Source: Chloroflexus sp. MS-G (GTDB lineage Bacteria > Chloroflexota > Chloroflexia > Chloroflexales > Chloroflexaceae). Taken from it: 37,471 nucleotides of DNA. A program made the position numbers and the translations under genes. Each line of letters begins with the position of its first letter. Positions within the stretch are counted from its first letter, which is position 1. Below are positions 34,530 through 37,471 of this stretch, in pieces. The notes beneath the pieces were generated by a model. It saw only the letters and a list, made by a program, of their open reading frames with translations, was not told where the DNA came from and ran no database searches. Where the stretch lies: contig NZ_JPIM01000043.1 in NCBI RefSeq assembly GCF_000735195.1, positions 1 through 37,471 of the forward strand, given 5' to 3'.

Positions 34530-35096
34530 ATGCATTGCCCGCATTGTCAGACTGAATTACCCGATGATGCCCGCTTCTGCATCGAATGCGGTATGGCGGT
34601 GCGCGTGACAACTGGCGAAACCGTCCAACTACCGTCATCACCGGACACAACGATTGCTTGCACAGCTTGTCATAGCATCAATCCGTCTCATGCTCGCTTT
34701 TGCGTCTTCTGTGGTGCTGCGATACACCATGGTACCGCACGACCAGCAGTGAGCCTGCCGCGCAGCACTTCATTACCACAGCCACAACAGACACGTGATA
34801 GTGGGTTTGAGGTTGGCATCACCCTTCTTCTCATCGGTGCAGCTTTCTTGATTCCGATGATCTTCAGGCTGCCACCAACGATCTGGCCCAACATCTTGAT
34901 GATGCTTGGTATTGCCCAACTATTGATTCACCTGCGCCGAGGTACTATTTTTCCCAGTATCCGCAATGCCATCTGGTTGTTCGGGTTAGGTGTTCTCTTT
35001 TTAATACCGAAGCTTTTACTACCGGGGTTGTTCTTGCTCGTTGGCCTTACCTTGCTGATCGAGAGCTGGAATTGGAGACGAAAAGCACCATTTTGA
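34530..35096 (+). CDS. Double-zinc-ribbon membrane protein
   Basis: A 188-residue protein of unknown function. Two zinc ribbons lie at the N-terminus: C3-x2-C6 with C17-x2-C20, and C44-x2-C47 with C58-x2-C61. A polar linker is followed by three to four membrane helices (VGITLLLIGAAFLIPMI, IWPNILMMLGIAQLLI, AIWLFGLGVLFLIPKLLL, GLFLLVGLTLLIE) that resemble the small four-helix region of LiaI/LiaF-like or DUF5668 proteins. A basic C-terminus (WNWRRKAPF) would be cytosolic. ATG 34530 is preferred because AAAGGGAAA precedes it; an in-frame ATG 34512 is upstream. A convergent methyltransferase gene ends 27 bp away. Confidence 0.75.
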   Translation: MHCPHCQTELPDDARFCIECGMAVRVTTGETVQLPSSPDTTIACTACHSINPSHARFCVFCGAAIHHGTARPAVSLPRSTSLPQPQQTRDSGFEVGITLLLIGAAFLIPMIFRLPPTIWPNILMMLGIAQLLIHLRRGTIFPSIRNAIWLFGLGVLFLIPKLLLPGLFLLVGLTLLIESWNWRRKAPF

Positions 35097-35123
35097 ATTA
35101 GCTAAACCTACCTATTGTTCTCT

Positions 35124-36362
35124 TCATTTCCAGTAAGCAACGACATCAAACTCAAGGAGGTGCTTATTCGAGTTTCGTTTCCGAATAGGGCGGCATTCGA
35201 TTCGAGAAAATCCGAGTTCTGACAACATCCCAACATACAATTGTTCCGTTGAAACTAATGTCCCATAAAATGTTGAGTTGCCGACGATGTAGTGTATTTC
35301 TGCGCCAGACGCTAATAGCTTTGGCAACTCACAAAAATGTTTCCACATATCCTCAAAATACCTGGCGACATATCTGGCAAGTAACGCTCCACTTTTTTGC
35401 CGTGAACTTGCAATTGTTTGTAAGACACTCTCAAGATAGGAACTTTTGAAGTGCTGTTCTGGCCGTTCCCAGTCAGCAAGCCGACTCGTAGCGATCCCCC
35501 AAGTCCCTCCAATCGCTGTCCAATCCAGTTCACCTGCCTCCCGCCCATTGCTCAGAAACCCCAGCCAGTACATATATGGACGTAATTCACGAATGTATGA
35601 CATCCGATTGGCATAGGGAGGGGACGTGATCACCAGATCGAATGGCCCAGCGACACATTCTGCAAGGTGACGTGCATCAGCCAGAGAGACAACGGCTTCA
35701 CCGGTCGGATTATCGGCAGCACTGCTAAGAACGAACTGAACGTGATTGGCAAACACATCTCCTGAGTTGAAAAGCAAAAGGCGTCTGGCATTTTGTTCTC
35801 TCCGGAATGACAACGATTGATGGTGGAAAGCGGCATTCGACTCCTCCATTAATGTGCGACAGAAGGCCACTAATAAGAGGTGACGTACTGAAGTATTTGG
35901 TTGGGTCACATGCTCAATAGCCGAACGGAGATAACAGAGAAATTCACAAGTCTCTGGACTCCACCAGCGCTCGATATGAAACAGTGGAGGCGCCGGTATT
36001 GGTTCAACAGCACGACGTTCCACAAGGTGTAACACCTCATGGCAGGCTGCACGTGTCTCCTCGATCTGTTTCATCGAGTACCGGGCACTTTTGACTTGCG
36101 CCAGCCATACCAGGAATGGATTGATGTCTGTAGTCACACAGACATGGCCATGATACGCTGCGGAGAGTGCTGTTGTTCCTGTTCCACAGAATGGGTCTAA
36201 AATCCGTTGGAAACCGGAGCAGCCTGTAATAATCTCTTCAACAAGTCTGAGAGAGTAAGCTGGGGTCAATCTGATCCATCCATGTCTCCCACTGTTAGCG
36301 TTCAATTTTTGCGTATACTCGGCTCGTTGCTGAAGGTGTTCTCTTCTTGCACGTATACTCAT
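35124..36362 (-). CDS. Type II DNA methyltransferase, probably N4-cytosine
   Basis: Modification enzyme of 412 residues. The SAM-binding motif I is LDPFCGTGTT (55-64), and the catalytic motif IV is TSPPY (246-250) in LVITSPPYANRMSYIREL; SPPY is the usual form for N4-cytosine enzymes. Motif I comes first, and about 180 residues, possibly including target recognition, separate it from motif IV. The reading frame is intact and ends in a normal C-terminus (SNKHLLEFDVVAYW). AAGGTAG precedes ATG 36362. It follows a putative endonuclease gene by 11 bp. Base composition is lower in GC than the rest of the window. Recognition sequence is unknown. Confidence 0.85.
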   Translation of the reverse strand: MSIRARREHLQQRAEYTQKLNANSGRHGWIRLTPAYSLRLVEEIITGCSGFQRILDPFCGTGTTALSAAYHGHVCVTTDINPFLVWLAQVKSARYSMKQIEETRAACHEVLHLVERRAVEPIPAPPLFHIERWWSPETCEFLCYLRSAIEHVTQPNTSVRHLLLVAFCRTLMEESNAAFHHQSLSFRREQNARRLLLFNSGDVFANHVQFVLSSAADNPTGEAVVSLADARHLAECVAGPFDLVITSPPYANRMSYIRELRPYMYWLGFLSNGREAGELDWTAIGGTWGIATSRLADWERPEQHFKSSYLESVLQTIASSRQKSGALLARYVARYFEDMWKHFCELPKLLASGAEIHYIVGNSTFYGTLVSTEQLYVGMLSELGFSRIECRPIRKRNSNKHLLEFDVVAYWK

Positions 36363-36373
36363 ACACTACCTTG

Positions 36374-37198
36374 TTATGTCAACAAAACTCTTAAAATATC
36401 TTCTACTGCCTTACGGAGAGTCGGGCTATTTCGCTCGAAGAAACTCGCAAGGTCATAGCCAATCACGTCTCGCATAAAATCGTAAACTGAAATAAGTGGA
36501 TCATTTGCACCAACAACACCTGTGAGCAGCATCCATTTCTCACGTCTATATCGATCCGAAATATCTGTATCAATTTGTGTTGAAAGAATAGCAGCACATG
36601 GCAAGTAAGCTTGTGTATATGCTGTTGCTGCATTCGCAATATCAGCATTTTGGCGCTTTGCGTCCTTACTCTTATAACCCTGTCGAACCTCAAAGACCGT
36701 TCCTTTTAACGTAGCAGCGACTCCTGGATCTACACCGATTTTCTTGGTTGATTCTTGCATCCATGCAAAATTTTCTCTCGTTTCCCCTTATCAGCAATTC
36801 GATCAAGAGGAATACGACCATCGAGGTACAGGGTTCGTTTCTTCCCCGATACCAAGAGGACATCATAAGACCATATCACATCTTCGTCTGAGAGGTCTAA
36901 AGTGTCTTTCAGTATTGTTCTAAAAAGTCGTTCGCATCCGATTCCGATCTGTCGATAGAGACTCGTCATTCCACCTGCGGCTCTATGCGCGGTATACATC
37001 ATTGGATTATCCAGTCCAAACCAGCTATACAACGAGTCAGCTTTGTAAAGGTTTTGAAACTGTTGTAATGTTAAGCCTCCGCTCGGAGCGCCCTGACCAA
37101 ACCGAGGCTTATATTCCGCACAGGTTTTAATCGGGTCAAGGAGGATTTTGAGGTATAGTTCATCCCCACCTTTCAAGTAATATTTCCTTTCTGGACAT
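36374..37198 (-). pseudogene. Putative type II restriction endonuclease, twice frameshifted
   Basis: Upstream partner of the methyltransferase gene. The likely start is ATG 37198 (product begins MSRKEILLER, with GGAAG upstream). That frame ends at once; one G fewer in the GGGG run near 37159 would continue it into DELYLKILLDPIKTCAEYKPRFGQG. The second frame stops after KREK; one more A in the AAAA run near 36773 would lead into NFAWMQESTKKIGVDPGVAATLKGT. The last part has FEVRQGYKSKDAKRQNADI, with an E-x-R...K pattern that could be a nuclease site, and RYRREKWMLLTGVVG. Corrected length is about 273 residues. No specific enzyme family is named with certainty; the role rests on position and style. 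The region is markedly AT-rich. Confidence 0.65.
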
Positions 37199-37228
37199 AT
37201 CAACACACTTCCAGTGTTTCAAATCAGT

Positions 37229-37251
37229 AGAGCGACCATCATGGTCGCTCT
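37229..37251 (-). terminator. Hairpin after tRNA-Leu
   Basis: AGAGCGACCA pairs perfectly with TGGTCGCTCT around a three-base loop, 13 bp beyond the tRNA 3' end on the minus strand. It separates the tRNA from the restriction cassette. The U tract is weak. Confidence 0.6.
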
Positions 37252-37263
37252 GCATTGTTCGCA

Positions 37264-37349
37264 TGGTGCCGGAGACGGGACTCGAACCCGTAAGGGGTTT
37301 CCCCCAGCGGTTTTTAAGACCGCAGCGTTTGCCTTTTCGCCACTCCGGC
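37264..37349 (-). tRNA. tRNA-Leu (anticodon TAA)
   Basis: Class II tRNA on the minus strand. The acceptor stem GCCGGAG/CTCCGGC is followed by discriminator A and an encoded CCA (37266-37264). The anticodon stem GCGGT/ACCGC encloses CTTAAAA, anticodon TAA. A long variable arm (TGGGGGAAACCCC) and a T arm ACGGG-TTCGAGT-CCCGT are present. It reads UUA codons. Confidence 0.96.
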
Positions 37350-37376
37350 TTTCTGAAAAGACATTCCTGGCCTCTT

Positions 37377-37407
37377 ATTATACCACTATTCAGGAGCAAC
37401 GTTGCAA
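37377..37407 (-). promoter_or_regulatory. Promoter candidate for tRNA-Leu
   Basis: On the minus strand TATAAT (37382 to 37377) lies 27 bp before the tRNA 5' end. TTGCAA (37407 to 37402) is 19 bp further upstream, a slightly long spacer. Overlapping palindromes (GCAACGTTGC, 37396-37405) cover the spacer. Confidence 0.5.
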
Positions 37408-37431
37408 CGACGGACGTTGCGCGCAGGGTTT

Positions 37432-37471
37432 TTCAACCCCTCACCCCTGGCCCCTCTCCCGCGCTGCGGAA
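37432..37471. repeat. Partial dispersed palindromic repeat at the window edge
   Basis: CCCCTCACCCCTGGCCCCTC and the following CCCGCGCTGCGG are the inverse of the repeat family at 1-135 (CAGCG, GGGAGAGG and GGGG blocks). The window ends inside it, so its full length is unknown. Confidence 0.6.

Noticed and set aside
36730..37206. Programmed frameshifting in the endonuclease gene
   Set aside because: Two shifts of opposite sense would be needed, at plain homopolymers with no slippery heptamer plus downstream structure; mutation or sequencing error is simpler.
37160..37399. Minus-strand open frame of 79 codons crossing tRNA-Leu
   Set aside because: Most of it is the tRNA sequence; only its last codons (from ATG 37198) look like a true protein start, assigned to the frameshifted endonuclease.

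Overview
The window looks like chromosomal DNA of a filamentous anoxygenic phototroph of the genus Chloroflexus or a close relative. That is inference from gene content, protein style and moderate-to-high GC; no 16S or photosynthesis marker is present. It carries about 33 protein-coding loci, two tRNA genes and several palindromic dispersed repeats. Four loci are visibly broken.

Layout. (1) 1-250: two tandem ~60-bp units of a palindromic dispersed repeat. (2) 254-2680: ATP-dependent Lon protease. (3) 2715-5502: a DUF309 protein and a GT4 glycosyltransferase on the minus strand, then a divergent PHP-domain protein. (4) 5777-6988: ArsB/NhaD/SLC13-type permease, then tRNA-Arg(CCT) with a good promoter and a strong hairpin. 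(5) 7414-9530: a polytopic GT87-like glycosyltransferase and a GT2 glycosyltransferase, separated by a small direct/inverted repeat. (6) 9947-14716, minus strand: a compact operon-like run of VOC protein, degenerate GHMP-kinase-like protein, zinc-ribbon membrane protein and SRPBCC protein, ending in a frameshifted and C-terminally truncated ClC chloride channel gene. (7) 14829-15833: acrylyl-CoA reductase-like MDR enzyme (AcuI/YhdH) behind a near-consensus promoter.

(8) 15949-25154 is the largest system: a phosphonate uptake and C-P lyase cluster, phnD(5'-truncated)-phnC-phnE-phnE-phnG-phnH-phnI-phnJ-phnK-phnL-phnM. PhnCE would import the phosphonate. PhnI with PhnGHL would form the triphosphoribosyl phosphonate, PhnM would remove diphosphate, and PhnJ (radical SAM) with PhnK bound to the core would cleave the C-P bond. 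PhnN, PhnP and PhnF are not next to the cluster. The binding-protein gene phnD has lost its 5' part beside a dispersed repeat, so the importer as encoded here may lack its receptor.

(9) 25095-26409: two small membrane proteins. (10) 26567-29869: a PASx4-GAF-GGDEF-EAL cyclic-di-GMP protein cut inside its GAF domain by one in-frame TAA. (11) 29976-32439: MoxR AAA+ ATPase and a secreted propeller-like protein, minus strand. (12) 32677-35096: Dps, a lipoprotein binding protein and a double-zinc-ribbon membrane protein. (13) 35124-37198, minus strand: an AT-rich type II restriction-modification cassette beside tRNA-Leu(TAA). Its methyltransferase is intact, but the putative endonuclease gene needs two homopolymer frameshift corrections. 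(14) The window ends inside another copy of the dispersed palindromic repeat.

The recurring theme is gene decay at or near repeats (phnD, clcA, the endonuclease, the GAF-GGDEF junction). Whether each lesion is biological or an assembly error cannot be decided from this sequence alone.
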